Below, one piece after another: positions 24,701 to 33,272 of a stretch of 64,000 bases of DNA; the stretch's first letter is position 1; the number at the start of each line of letters is the position of its first letter. The translations under genes were made by a program, and so were the position numbers. The notes under the pieces were generated by a model. It worked only from the letters and a program-made list of their open reading frames with translations, made no database searches and was not told the DNA's origin. Source of the DNA: Ramlibacter albus (GTDB lineage Bacteria > Pseudomonadota > Gammaproteobacteria > Burkholderiales > Burkholderiaceae_C); NCBI RefSeq assembly GCF_014297445.1, contig NZ_JACORU010000009.1, forward strand, positions 1 to 64,000, given 5' to 3'.

Positions 24701-25756
24701 TCACCTGCCGAGGCCGGCGTTTCTCGCCATCACGATGGCCTGCGAACGGTTCTCGACGCCCAGCTTGTCGAACAACGCGGACACCGTGTTGCGCACCGTC
24801 TTCTCCGCAAGGCCGAGATGGGCAGCGATCTGGGCGTTGTCCAAGCCACTGGCCAGCAGGTCGAGCATCTCCCGCTGACGGGCGGATAGCTGCGGGAACC
24901 CTTGTGCCGGTTGAGGTGCCGCCACGAACTGCTCGATCAGCTCCACGGCCCGGTCGAAGGCCGGCTCGCCCTCCATCGGATAGTGGTTGTCGGTTTCGAG
25001 CGGCTCGAACACCGCGCCTTCGATCTCGCGGGCGAGGTACAAGCCCTCGTCGAACGGAACGCGCGCGTCCCCGCGGCAGTGCATGACCAGCGTGGGGCAG
25101 CGTATCGCGGCCAGCGCGGACGACGCGTCCACTCGCGACAGCGACAGCATCATGCGGGCCGCGTGGTCGGGCGCGCACGAGACCTTCTGCAAGTCATTGA
25201 ATGCGCAAACCTGTTCCGCCGTTCCACTGGGAATGAACTGCATCGTCATCATCTGCCGGAATGCGGCGTTCTGCTGCCCCCACCCGGTACGCATGAGTTC
25301 GGCGGTTGCCTCCACGACGGACTGCTTCTCGGGGCTGCGGACCAGCGTTCCACGGGCATAGGCACTCATCAGGACCAGGTGCGTGACGCGCTCCGGGTGG
25401 CGCGCCGCATACGTGATCGCCGCAGCCCCGCCCTGCGATGCACCGAACAGCGCGAACTGCTGCAGCCCGCAGGCGTCGACGACCGCTTCGAGATCGGACA
25501 CCAGTTCGTCGAGCCCGAAGGAGGTGATCTCCCGTTGCGAGAGGCCACTGCCGCGCGAGTCGTAGCGAACCAGCCGATGCCGCTGCGACAGCCGCTCGAG
25601 CCAGGGGAGGAGCACCGGCGTGCGCCAGTCCCAGTCGACATGCGTCATCCAGTGGGCGGCGCGCACGAGCGGCGGGCCGGCGCCGCTTTCGGCATAGGCG
25701 ATCTTCACGCCGTCACCGGTCGTGGCGAACCGGATCTGTTGACGAAAGCGGGTCAT
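24701..25756 (-). CDS. Alpha/beta hydrolase fused to a LuxR-type DNA-binding domain
   Basis: The first ~285 of 351 residues form an alpha/beta hydrolase: nucleophile GAS107QGG, D230 in HCRGDARVPF and H258 in ETDNHYPME. The last ~60 residues are a LuxR HTH: LSARQREMLDLLASGLDNAQIAAHLGLAEKTVRNTVSALFDKLGV. The triad is intact, so the sensor may hydrolyse or tightly bind an ester-like effector. The palindromes just downstream and the EthD/hydrolase genes after them are the likely targets. It is on the same strand as those genes and separated from the LysR gene by 110 bp. Confidence 0.88.
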   Translation of the reverse strand: MTRFRQQIRFATTGDGVKIAYAESGAGPPLVRAAHWMTHVDWDWRTPVLLPWLERLSQRHRLVRYDSRGSGLSQREITSFGLDELVSDLEAVVDACGLQQFALFGASQGGAAAITYAARHPERVTHLVLMSAYARGTLVRSPEKQSVVEATAELMRTGWGQQNAAFRQMMTMQFIPSGTAEQVCAFNDLQKVSCAPDHAARMMLSLSRVDASSALAAIRCPTLVMHCRGDARVPFDEGLYLAREIEGAVFEPLETDNHYPMEGEPAFDRAVELIEQFVAAPQPAQGFPQLSARQREMLDLLASGLDNAQIAAHLGLAEKTVRNTVSALFDKLGVENRSQAIVMARNAGLGR

Positions 25757-25866
25757 GCGTAGTGCCCTGACGTAAGGCGAGACGTCGCGCTGGCTGCGTC
25801 CGGCATGGGTGTGTTATCGCCTCACGCCACGGTGGCGCGAGCGCGGGTATTCCCTAGCGGTCGCAG

Positions 25867-26814
25867 TCATGCCTTGCGCCGCGCCCCCGTGACCCGCGGC
25901 CACCCCACGCGGATCACCTCCGTCAGCCAATCCAGTCCGGCGTCCCTGCTCGACCGGCCGTGCCGCACGAGCAGCATCGTCGACAGGTCCATCTCGAAGG
26001 GCAGCGGCATGTGCCGCAAGCCGAAGGTCGCCGCGTACCTTTCGGCCAAAGGCCGCGGCACCGTCGCGATCAAGTCGCCCTGCCCCACGATCGACAACGC
26101 CGACAGGAACATCGGCACGCTGCCCATGATCGTGCGGCGGTGTCCCAGCCGCGCCAGCGCCTGGTCCACCGGCCCATACGGCTCGCCGTGGAAGGACACC
26201 AGCAGATGCGGCAGCGCGAGGTACTTGTCCATCGTCAGATCGCCGCGCTTGAGCTGCGGGTGATGGCGCCGCACCACCGCGTGGTACACGTCGCGTGAGA
26301 GCACGGTGGCATCGACACCTGGCCGCACCGCATCGAAGCGCCCGACCACCAGGTCCGCGCCGTCCGCATCGAGCATGTCCAGCGCTTCCGTCCCCGTGGC
26401 AAAACGAACCGAGAAGTTCGCGTGCGGCGCTTCGCGCTGGAAGGCCGACTGCAGCAGCGGGCCCAGGATGGCCGCCACGTAGTCGTTGGTTGCAATCCGG
26501 AAAAGCCGCTGCGACCGGCCCGGCTCGAAGCGCCCGCCCGCATCGACCGTCTCGGCCGCCAGCGCCAGCAGCGAGTCGATGCGGGGCCCGAGCAGCAGCG
26601 CCGCCTGCGTGGGCCGCAGGCCGTCGCTGCGCCGCAGGAACAGCGGCTCGCCGAAGACCTCGCGCAGGCGCGCAAGGGCGTGGCTCACCGCCGACTGCGA
26701 CAGCCCCAGCCGCTCGGCCACCACCGTGGTGCGGCGGTGCACCAGCAGCTGCTGGAACACCAGCAGCAGGTTGAAGTCCAGCCGCCTGATCTTAGAAATA
26801 TCGATATCGGTCAT
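25867..26814 (-). CDS. LysR-family transcriptional regulator
   Basis: The 315-residue regulator has the N-terminal winged HTH: LDFNLLLVFQQLLVHRRTTVVAERLGLSQSAVSHALARLRE, then FGEPLFLRRSDGLRPTQ. An effector domain follows. It is divergent from the TctC-DUF1028-DUF1028 genes across a 77-bp gap, the typical LysR layout, so it probably activates them when the imported acid or its product binds. CTGAATTCAG at 26818-26827, beside the LysR start codon, could be part of its site. Confidence 0.93.
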   Translation of the reverse strand: MTDIDISKIRRLDFNLLLVFQQLLVHRRTTVVAERLGLSQSAVSHALARLREVFGEPLFLRRSDGLRPTQAALLLGPRIDSLLALAAETVDAGGRFEPGRSQRLFRIATNDYVAAILGPLLQSAFQREAPHANFSVRFATGTEALDMLDADGADLVVGRFDAVRPGVDATVLSRDVYHAVVRRHHPQLKRGDLTMDKYLALPHLLVSFHGEPYGPVDQALARLGHRRTIMGSVPMFLSALSIVGQGDLIATVPRPLAERYAATFGLRHMPLPFEMDLSTMLLVRHGRSSRDAGLDWLTEVIRVGWPRVTGARRKA

Positions 26815-26891
26815 GCGCTGAATTCAGTTGCGCTGCACGCGGGGGCGCGCCGATCATGGGCCCACGGCATTTCAACACTGGAAGGTCCCCG

Positions 26892-27905
26892 ATGCGGCGC
26901 ACTGCTCCCCTCCCCGATGTTCAACGGCACTTCAAGCGGCGCGACGTGCTGCGCCTCGGCGGCGCGGCCGGTGTGGCGGCCGCCCTCGGCCCTGCCGCAT
27001 GGGCCCAGGACGCCTACCCCACGCGCCCCATCCGCATTGTCGTCACCTTTCCGGCAGGGGGCGGCCCGGACATCGCGGCGCGCGTGATCGGCGCAAAGAT
27101 GGCGGCGAACATCGGCCAGGGCGTCATCATCGAGAACCGGGCGGGCGCCACCGGCATCATCGGCGCCGAACACGTGGCGAGGTCGGCGCCCGACGGCTAT
27201 ACGGTCGTAGTCGCGACGCCGGCGCCCCTCACCATTGCGACAGGGTCGGGGCGCAAGCTCAATTACACGCTGGCCGACTTCGCCGCCGTGACGCAGGGCG
27301 TGTTGCAGACGCCGCTGCTGGTGGTGGCGCCGGACGGCCCGTACAAGACCGTCGCCGACATCATCGCAGCCGCCAAGGCCCGGCCGGGCGCATTGACTTT
27401 CGGCTCGGCCGGCATCGGCAACTCGCAGCACCTCGCGGGCGAGCTGTTCAACCAGATGGCGGGCATCCAGACGCTGCACGTCCCTTTTCCGGGCACGGCG
27501 CAGGGGCTGCTGGCCGTGATGAACAGGCAGATCGACTTCTACTTCTCGGACCCGTCGGCCATGCCGCACGTGAAGGGCGGCAAGCTGCGCGCGGCGGCGG
27601 TCAGCACGCTGAAGCGCTCACCCAACCTGCCCGACGTGCCCACCGTCGCCGAAGCGGGTGTGCCGGGCTACGAATACAGCAACTGGTACGGCTTCTGCGT
27701 GCCCGCGAAGACCCCGCCCGCCGTGATCGCCTACCTGAACCGGGAGATCGCGAAGGCGATGGCCGACCCGAGCGTGAAGGAAACGCTGACCGGCGCCGGC
27801 ATGGACCCCTCGCCCTCGACGCCCGACGAACTGGCCGCGTACATGAAGCGCGACCAGGAGAAGTGGGCCAAGGTCATTCGCACGGCCAACATCAAGTTCG
27901 AGTAA
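26892..27905 (+). CDS. TctC/Bug-family solute receptor
   Basis: The 337-residue receptor has RRDVLRLGGAAGVAAALGPAAWA, which looks like a twin-arginine signal, then the canonical VVTFPAGGGPDIAAR, ENRAGATGIIGAEHVARSAPDGYT, GSAGIGNSQHLAGELF and VPFPGTAQG. GGAAGG lies about 7 bases before ATG 26892; an earlier in-frame ATG at 26856 is less likely. It is the first gene of a unit with two DUF1028 genes and lies opposite the LysR gene. The missing TctA/TctB partners must be elsewhere, or the receptor is a sensor. Confidence 0.87.
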   Translation: MRRTAPLPDVQRHFKRRDVLRLGGAAGVAAALGPAAWAQDAYPTRPIRIVVTFPAGGGPDIAARVIGAKMAANIGQGVIIENRAGATGIIGAEHVARSAPDGYTVVVATPAPLTIATGSGRKLNYTLADFAAVTQGVLQTPLLVVAPDGPYKTVADIIAAAKARPGALTFGSAGIGNSQHLAGELFNQMAGIQTLHVPFPGTAQGLLAVMNRQIDFYFSDPSAMPHVKGGKLRAAAVSTLKRSPNLPDVPTVAEAGVPGYEYSNWYGFCVPAKTPPAVIAYLNREIAKAMADPSVKETLTGAGMDPSPSTPDELAAYMKRDQEKWAKVIRTANIKFE

Positions 27906-27914
27906 GGACCGGCG

Positions 27915-28616
27915 ATGACCTTCACCATCCTGGGCCGGTGCGCGCGCACCGGCAAGGCGGGGTTCTGCCAGGCGACCAGCACGCCCGCGGTGGGCTGGCG
28001 TTGCACGGACATCGTCCCGGGCCGCGGCCTCGTGACCGTGCAGGCGCACGGCGACTACCGGCAGCTTCAGCGTGCGATCGCTTTGGTCGAGCGCGGGCTG
28101 TCGCCGCCGGACGTGCTGGCCGAACTCGCGAAGGAAGACCCGTACTTCGACTACCGGCAGCTCGCCGTGCTCGACATGCAGGGCCGCATCGCCGTGAAGA
28201 CCGGCCCGAAGGCGCGGCCCTGGGCGGGCGAGATCGTCGGCACGGACCACGTCGTCACGGGCAACGTGCTCGTCGGCGAGCAGGTGCTGCGCGCGATGAC
28301 CCATGCGTTCATGGGCAGCAGTGGCGAGGAACTCGAAGAGCGCCTCATGCGCGCCGTGGAGGCCGGCCGCGACGCCGGCGGCCAGGAGGAAGGCCAGACC
28401 TCGTGCGCGCTGGTCGTGTACGCGAGCGAAAGCTTCCCGATCGTGAACCTGCGTGTGGACGTGGCGGCCGAGCCGATCGGCGAGATGCGCACGATCTTCG
28501 ACTGGTTCAAGCCCCTGATCCCGTACTACGTGGCGCGCACGCTCGACCCGACTTCCGTCGTGCCGAAGAAGGCCTTCCTGGAAAAGCAGGGCCTGCCGGT
28601 CAACCCCTACCGCTGA
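27915..28616 (+). CDS. DUF1028 protein (Ntn-hydrolase-like), copy 1
   Basis: The 233 residues follow the DUF1028 pattern: MTFTILGRCARTGKAGFCQATSTPAVG at the start, HVVTGNVLVGEQVL in the middle and a DxG-rich charged C-terminus. The family adopts an Ntn-hydrolase-like fold but its reaction is not established. It follows the TctC gene by 9 bp with AAGGA upstream. Compared with copy 2, the second-residue region has Arg-Cys in place of Ala-Arg and the internal acidic motif differs, so the pair probably forms a heteromer or has split roles. Confidence 0.8.
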   Translation: MTFTILGRCARTGKAGFCQATSTPAVGWRCTDIVPGRGLVTVQAHGDYRQLQRAIALVERGLSPPDVLAELAKEDPYFDYRQLAVLDMQGRIAVKTGPKARPWAGEIVGTDHVVTGNVLVGEQVLRAMTHAFMGSSGEELEERLMRAVEAGRDAGGQEEGQTSCALVVYASESFPIVNLRVDVAAEPIGEMRTIFDWFKPLIPYYVARTLDPTSVVPKKAFLEKQGLPVNPYR

Positions 28617-28637
28617 ATTTTTCGGAGACAAGAGACC

Positions 28638-29348
28638 ATGACCTTCTGCATCATCGCCCGCGACAAGGCTACCGGCCTGCTCGGGCTCGCGCAAGCGACC
28701 AACCCGCTCTCCGTGGGCGGCCGTTGCCCCTTCATCCGCGCCAACGTCGGCGCGGTCAGCACGCAGGCCTACACCGACCCCGGGCTCGGCCCGCTCGCCA
28801 TCGAGCTGCTGACGCTGGGGCATTCGCCGCAGAAGGTGATCAAGGAACTGGGCGAGAGCGACCCGCATTTCGAATGGCGGCAGATCGGAATCGTGGACCG
28901 CCACGGCCGCGCCGCGGTGCACACCGGCAAGCAATGCAAGGTGCACAGCGGGGCCATCGTGGGCGACGGCTACCTGGTGATGGGCAACTACCTGCTCACC
29001 GACCAGGTGGTGCCGAAGATGGACGAGGCCTGGCGCAACAGCGAAGGCAAGCTGTTCGAGGAGCGCCTGCTCGCGGCTGCAGTGGCGGCGCGCGACGCGG
29101 GCGGCGACCTGGGCGGCCATCGGTCGTCGTGCATGTTGGTCTACGACACCGAGGCCTATGCGCGCACCGACCTGCGCATCGACTTCGTGCCCAAGCGCGA
29201 GGGCGAGCGCGACGCGGTCGATGCGCTGGGCGAGATCCTGGACCGGTGGAAGCCGATGATCGGCTACTACAAGGTGCGGCCGCACAACCCGAGCATGCCC
29301 GGGTGGTCGGACTGGCTGGCGGAACAGGGGACGCCGTTCAGGGATTGA
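28638..29348 (+). CDS. DUF1028 protein (Ntn-hydrolase-like), copy 2
   Basis: The 236-residue protein begins MTFCIIARDKATGLLGLAQATNPLSVG and has VGAVSTQAYTDPGLGPLAIELL, the more standard DUF1028 sequence of the two. GAIVGDGYLVMGNYLL and RSSCMLVYD align with copy 1. GGAGA precedes ATG 28638. It ends 35 bp from the converging MaoC-like gene. DUF1028 genes often sit beside amidohydrolases or Bug receptors, fitting hydrolysis of an imported amide (inference). Confidence 0.85.
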   Translation: MTFCIIARDKATGLLGLAQATNPLSVGGRCPFIRANVGAVSTQAYTDPGLGPLAIELLTLGHSPQKVIKELGESDPHFEWRQIGIVDRHGRAAVHTGKQCKVHSGAIVGDGYLVMGNYLLTDQVVPKMDEAWRNSEGKLFEERLLAAAVAARDAGGDLGGHRSSCMLVYDTEAYARTDLRIDFVPKREGERDAVDALGEILDRWKPMIGYYKVRPHNPSMPGWSDWLAEQGTPFRD

Positions 29349-29383
29349 GGTGGCCGAAGGTCGATCGGCCCGGCGCGCTCCCG

Positions 29384-29857
29384 CTAGCGCGGGCTGCAAA
29401 GGTACATCGACCGCACGATCATGCTCTGCACCGTCTCGTCGCGCTGGTTCAGCACCGTGCGGCGGAAGGTGACGATGCCGCGCGTGCCGCTGCTGGTGAG
29501 CTTGAGTTCGTCCACCGTCGCCACCGCGCGGATCGTGTCGCCGTGCTTCACCGGCGCATGCGCGCGCCACTCGTCCACGCCCATCATCGCCACGATGGTG
29601 CCGTCGTTCAGCCCCAGCTGGCACAGCAGCCCGGCCGCTATGGAGAACACCAGCGGCCCGTGCGCGATGATCTCGCCATAGGGCTGCGTCTTGCAGAACT
29701 CGAAGTCCACGTGCGGCGCGTTGAAGTCGCCCGAGAGGCACGCGAAGTTGATGATGTCGGTCTGCGTGATCGTGCGGCGCGGCGACTCGAAACGTTCCCC
29801 GAGCTTGAACTCGTCGAAGTAACGGCCGCGCGGGCGGGCCTGGGTGGTGGTCGTCAT
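29384..29857 (-). CDS. MaoC-like dehydratase
   Basis: This 157-residue hot-dog protein should hydrate an enoyl-CoA or dehydrate a hydroxyacyl-CoA. YFDEFKLGERFESPRRTITQTDIINFACLSGDFNAPHVD matches the (R)-hydratase motif with catalytic Asp and His, and IAHGPLVFSIAAGLL follows. AAGGAG lies 8 bases before ATG 29857, so that start is preferred over ATG 29878, which overlaps the stop of the acyl-CoA ligase gene. It forms a two-gene operon with that ligase under operator 3. Confidence 0.88.
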   Translation of the reverse strand: MTTTTQARPRGRYFDEFKLGERFESPRRTITQTDIINFACLSGDFNAPHVDFEFCKTQPYGEIIAHGPLVFSIAAGLLCQLGLNDGTIVAMMGVDEWRAHAPVKHGDTIRAVATVDELKLTSSGTRGIVTFRRTVLNQRDETVQSMIVRSMYLCSPR

Positions 29858-29874
29858 CTCGTTCTCCTTGTTCG

Positions 29875-31500
29875 TCATCCGACGGGCTCCGGCCGCACCC
29901 GGATGCCGGCGCGCTCGCGGTCCCACGTATCGGGCGTGACGCCTTCCTTGCGCAGCGGGTACTTCTGCACCTTGTGCGTCTCGGTGCGCGGCAGCGCATC
30001 CACCACACGCACGTAACGCGGCACCATGAAGTGCGCCATGCGCGGCGCGACGAAGGCGATGAGGTCCTGCGGCTGCAGGCTGCTGCCGGGCCGCAACGCA
30101 ACGACCGCCATGACGTCGTCCTCGCCGAACTCGCTGGGCACGCCGACGACGGCGGCCTCCAGCACGGCGGGGTGCGCCAGGATCTCGCGCTCGACTTCGG
30201 CCGACGACACGTTCTCGCCGCGGCGGCGCAGCGCGTCCTTCTTGCGGTCGATGAAGAAGTAGTCGCCCTGCGCGTCGCGGCGGAACAGCTCGCCGGTGTG
30301 GAACCAGCCGTTGCGCCACGTGGCGGCAGTGGCTTCGGGGTCGCGGTGGTAGCCGTGCGACATGGCCCACGGCGAGTCGGTGCGCAATACCAGTTCGCCG
30401 ACACTGCCTTCGGGCACGTCGAAGTCGTGGTCGTCCACCAGGCGCGCCTGCACGCCGGGGCGCGGCTTGCCGCACACGCCCGCGGCCTTGGGGTCGCGCG
30501 CGGAAACGAGCGGGTTGCTGGTCTCGCTGGAGTTGTAGCTCGTGTAGACGGCCACGCCGAAGCGCTTCGCGAAAGCCTCGCCGTCGGCCGGGTACGGCAC
30601 CAGCGACACGCTGCGCAGCGAGTGGTCGCGTTCGCCGGGCTCCACGGGCGCCTTCATCAGGAAGCCCGTCATCGCACCCAGCAGCGTGAGCGTGGTGGCG
30701 CGCGTCTCGCGCACCGTCTGCCAGAACGTCGCCGTCTTGAAGGAGGCCACGAGCGAGAGCGAGCCACCTTTGAGCAGCATGCCCAGCACGTTGAGCAGGC
30801 CGCCGGCATGGAAAAGCGGCAGCGTGACGAGGCGGTGGTCGTCGCCGGTGACCATGTCGCGGCCGGCCGTCGCCATCGTCGCCAAGTGCATGTTCGACGT
30901 CAGCACGCCCTTGGAATTGCCGGTCGTGCCAGAGGTGTAGACGATGCAGTGCAGGTCCCAGGGGCGCACGCGGGGCAGTTCGCCGGGTGGCACCGGCTCG
31001 CCGCGCATGGCGTCTTCACCGCGCCACTGCAAGTTGTCGCCTGCGGCTGCGCCGATGACGACGACGTCCCGCAGGGAAGCTGGCGCGGCTTCGGCGACCA
31101 GCCCCGCGAGGTCCGCGTGCACGACAGCCAGCCGCGGCTCGGCATTGCGAAAGGCGTGCGCCAGGACGGCGCCGCGCCAACCGGTGTTGAACGGCACCAG
31201 CACGGCCCCCAGCAGTGCGAGGCCGAACCAGGCCCGCACCATCGCAGGCCCGTTGGGCAGCCACACCGCGACGAGCTCGCCCTGGCGAACGCCGAGCGCG
31301 CGCAGGCCGCCCGCACAAACAAGGCCTTCCTCGAGCGCCTGCGCGTAGGTCCAGGCCGTGCCGTCGTCGAACCGGATGAACACCTTGTCCGGCTGCAGCC
31401 CCGCCTGCTTGCGCAGCGCGGCGCCCAGCACGAAGTCCTCGTCGGCCGGGCACGCCGTCGAGCAGCGCTCGCGGGGTCCAGTCGGGGCAGCAGCTGTCAT
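29875..31500 (-). CDS. Acyl-CoA synthetase (AMP-binding), CaiC-like
   Basis: The 541-residue enzyme activates a carboxylic acid to its CoA thioester with ATP. YTSGTTGNSKG (188-198) is the P-loop-like A3 motif. SYNSSETSNPL, GWFHTGELFRRDAQGDYFFIDRKKD and HKVQKYPLR, with its catalytic Lys region, are in the expected order. The overall layout is like crotonobetaine/carnitine CoA ligases. A TAGCTT hexamer (31513 to 31508) driven by operator 3 puts +1 one base before the ATG, and no ribosome binding site is visible. The MaoC-like gene follows. Confidence 0.88.
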   Translation of the reverse strand: MTAAAPTGPRERCSTACPADEDFVLGAALRKQAGLQPDKVFIRFDDGTAWTYAQALEEGLVCAGGLRALGVRQGELVAVWLPNGPAMVRAWFGLALLGAVLVPFNTGWRGAVLAHAFRNAEPRLAVVHADLAGLVAEAAPASLRDVVVIGAAAGDNLQWRGEDAMRGEPVPPGELPRVRPWDLHCIVYTSGTTGNSKGVLTSNMHLATMATAGRDMVTGDDHRLVTLPLFHAGGLLNVLGMLLKGGSLSLVASFKTATFWQTVRETRATTLTLLGAMTGFLMKAPVEPGERDHSLRSVSLVPYPADGEAFAKRFGVAVYTSYNSSETSNPLVSARDPKAAGVCGKPRPGVQARLVDDHDFDVPEGSVGELVLRTDSPWAMSHGYHRDPEATAATWRNGWFHTGELFRRDAQGDYFFIDRKKDALRRRGENVSSAEVEREILAHPAVLEAAVVGVPSEFGEDDVMAVVALRPGSSLQPQDLIAFVAPRMAHFMVPRYVRVVDALPRTETHKVQKYPLRKEGVTPDTWDRERAGIRVRPEPVG

Positions 31501-31535
31501 CCCCGCAAAGCTAAGCGAGGCCGGGCCGCGGCGAA

Positions 31536-31551
31536 TCGTCGGTTGCGACGA
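31536..31551. promoter_or_regulatory. Regulon operator 3, TCGTC-GGTTGC-GACGA, between two divergent ligase operons
   Basis: On the minus strand the 16 bp read TCGTCGCAACCGACGA, identical to operators 1 and 2. The centre (31543.5) is 43.5 bp from ATG 31500 (minus) and 73.5 bp from ATG 31617 (plus). Hexamers TAGCTT (minus, from 31513) and CACCAT (plus, from 31574) each start 30.5 bp away. Confidence 0.75.
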
Positions 31552-31616
31552 TGCCGCCCCCCGCCCCGGCCCGCACCATGCGGACCAGACCGGAAAGAAC
31601 CAGGAGACCGCGCCGC

Positions 31617-33272
31617 ATGCCTGCCCCCCGCGCCCAGCCGCCCCGGCGGGAAGACTTCGTCAACCGCGACCTGCTGGAGAAGTGGGCCGCGCAGACGCCC
31701 GGGCGCACCTTCGCGGTGTTCGAGGACCTGACCGAGTGGTCGTACGCCCGCACCCTGCAGGAGGTGCGCGGCACCGCCGCCGCACTGCAGGACCTGGGCG
31801 TGAAGCAGGGCGACCACGTGCTGGTGTGGCTGCCCAACGGCGCCGACTTCCTGCGCTGCTGGCTGGCCATCAACTACATCGGCGCGGTCTGCGTGTGCGT
31901 CAACACCGCCTACCGCGCCGCCACGCTCGAACATGTGCTGCGCAACGCGGGCGGCAGCCTGATGGTCACGCTCGACGTGCTGGCCGACCGCCTGGCCGAA
32001 GTGGACCGCGCGACCCTGAAGCAGGTGGTGCTGGCCGACGCGTCCGCGCGCGAGCTGCCCGGCCTGCGGTGCCACGGCGCCGCCGCGCTGCACTCGACGC
32101 GGCAGCCCGACCCGCCGCCCCGGCCGATCGAGCCGTGGGACCCGCAGCTCATCATCTACACCTCCGGCACCACGGGCCCGGCCAAGGCGGTGGTGTCGAC
32201 GTACATCCACCTGCACACCATGGGCCTGCTCACGGTGAGCGACCGGGACGGCAACCTGTACGCCGGCCCCAACGACCGCATCGTCACCAGCCTGCCGATG
32301 TTCCACGCCGGGGGCCTGATCCCGGCGCTGTCGATGCTCAAGCTCGGCGGTTCGACGGCGATCTTCACTGGCTTCGACACCAAGACGTTCTGGCAGAAGA
32401 TCAAGGCCACGGGCTGCACCATCTCCAGCATCCTGGGCGTGATGGTGTCGTTCCTGCTCAAGCAGCCGGTCGAGCCCGGCGAGCGCGACACGCCGCTCAG
32501 GCGCGTGAAAGTCGTGCCGCTCACGGCCGAGGCCGAGCAGTTCGCCGAGCGCTTCGGCGTCACCATCCACAGCCACTTCAACATGAGCGAAGTGCCAGTG
32601 CCGCTGGTGTGCGAGACCAACTGCCGCGTCGTCGGCAGCTGCGGCAAGCCGCGCAAGGGCATGGACGTGCGCCTCGTCGACGAGAACGACATCGAGGTCG
32701 CCGACGGCGAAGTGGGCGAGCTCATCGTGCGCGCCGATGACCCGTGGGTGATCTGCCACGCGTACCACGGCGACCCCGCGGCCACCGCCCGCGCGTGGCG
32801 CAACGGCTGGTTCCACACCGGCGACGGTTTCCGCCGCGACGCCGAGGGCAACTGGTTCTTCGTCGACCGCCTGAAGGACGCGATCCGCCGGCGCGGCGAG
32901 AACATCTCGTCGTTCGAGGTCGAGAGCGCCGTGATCCTCTACCCCGGCGTGCGCGAAGCCGCGGCGGTGGCGGTGGCGAGCGAGCACTCCGAGAACGAAG
33001 TGCTCGTCGCCGTCGGCCGCAAGCCGGGCCACGACATCGAGCCCGCGCAGCTCATCGAGTTCCTGCGGCCGCGCCTGCCCTACTACGCCGTCCCGCGCTA
33101 CGTGCGCGTGCTGGACGACCTGCCCAAGGCCCCCACGCAGAAGGTGCAGAAGTTCCAGCTGCGCGCCGACGGCGTCACGCCCGACACCTGGGACCGCGAA
33201 GCCGCGGGCATCCAGGTGCGGCGCGACACGCTGACCCGCCCCGACCCCGCCCCAAGAATGGAGACACCATGA
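31617..33272 (+). CDS. Acyl-CoA synthetase (AMP-binding), second copy
   Basis: The 551-residue ligase has IIYTSGTTGPAKAVVSTY as A3, SHFNMSEVPVPL, GWFHTGDGFRRDAEGNWFFVDRLKD and TQKVQKFQLR. It is a diverged paralogue of the ligase at 29875 and is similar from end to end. CAGGAGA about 9 bases before ATG 31617 marks the start; in-frame ATGs from 31551 on overlap the operator and are less likely. Its stop overlaps the next TctC start. Two ligases facing away from one operator suggest two related acids, such as a racemate or a homologue pair (inference). Confidence 0.87.
   Translation: MPAPRAQPPRREDFVNRDLLEKWAAQTPGRTFAVFEDLTEWSYARTLQEVRGTAAALQDLGVKQGDHVLVWLPNGADFLRCWLAINYIGAVCVCVNTAYRAATLEHVLRNAGGSLMVTLDVLADRLAEVDRATLKQVVLADASARELPGLRCHGAAALHSTRQPDPPPRPIEPWDPQLIIYTSGTTGPAKAVVSTYIHLHTMGLLTVSDRDGNLYAGPNDRIVTSLPMFHAGGLIPALSMLKLGGSTAIFTGFDTKTFWQKIKATGCTISSILGVMVSFLLKQPVEPGERDTPLRRVKVVPLTAEAEQFAERFGVTIHSHFNMSEVPVPLVCETNCRVVGSCGKPRKGMDVRLVDENDIEVADGEVGELIVRADDPWVICHAYHGDPAATARAWRNGWFHTGDGFRRDAEGNWFFVDRLKDAIRRRGENISSFEVESAVILYPGVREAAAVAVASEHSENEVLVAVGRKPGHDIEPAQLIEFLRPRLPYYAVPRYVRVLDDLPKAPTQKVQKFQLRADGVTPDTWDREAAGIQVRRDTLTRPDPAPRMETP

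Noticed and set aside
26798-26807. ATATCGATAT palindrome as a LysR operator
   Set aside because: It lies within the first codons of the LysR gene (DIDI) and is explained by coding; CTGAATTCAG just upstream is a better candidate.
29871-29886. TCGTCATCCGACGG near the MaoC/ligase junction as a ninth operator
   Set aside because: The half-sites are 4 bp apart, not 6, one arm is imperfect, and it lies inside coding sequence.
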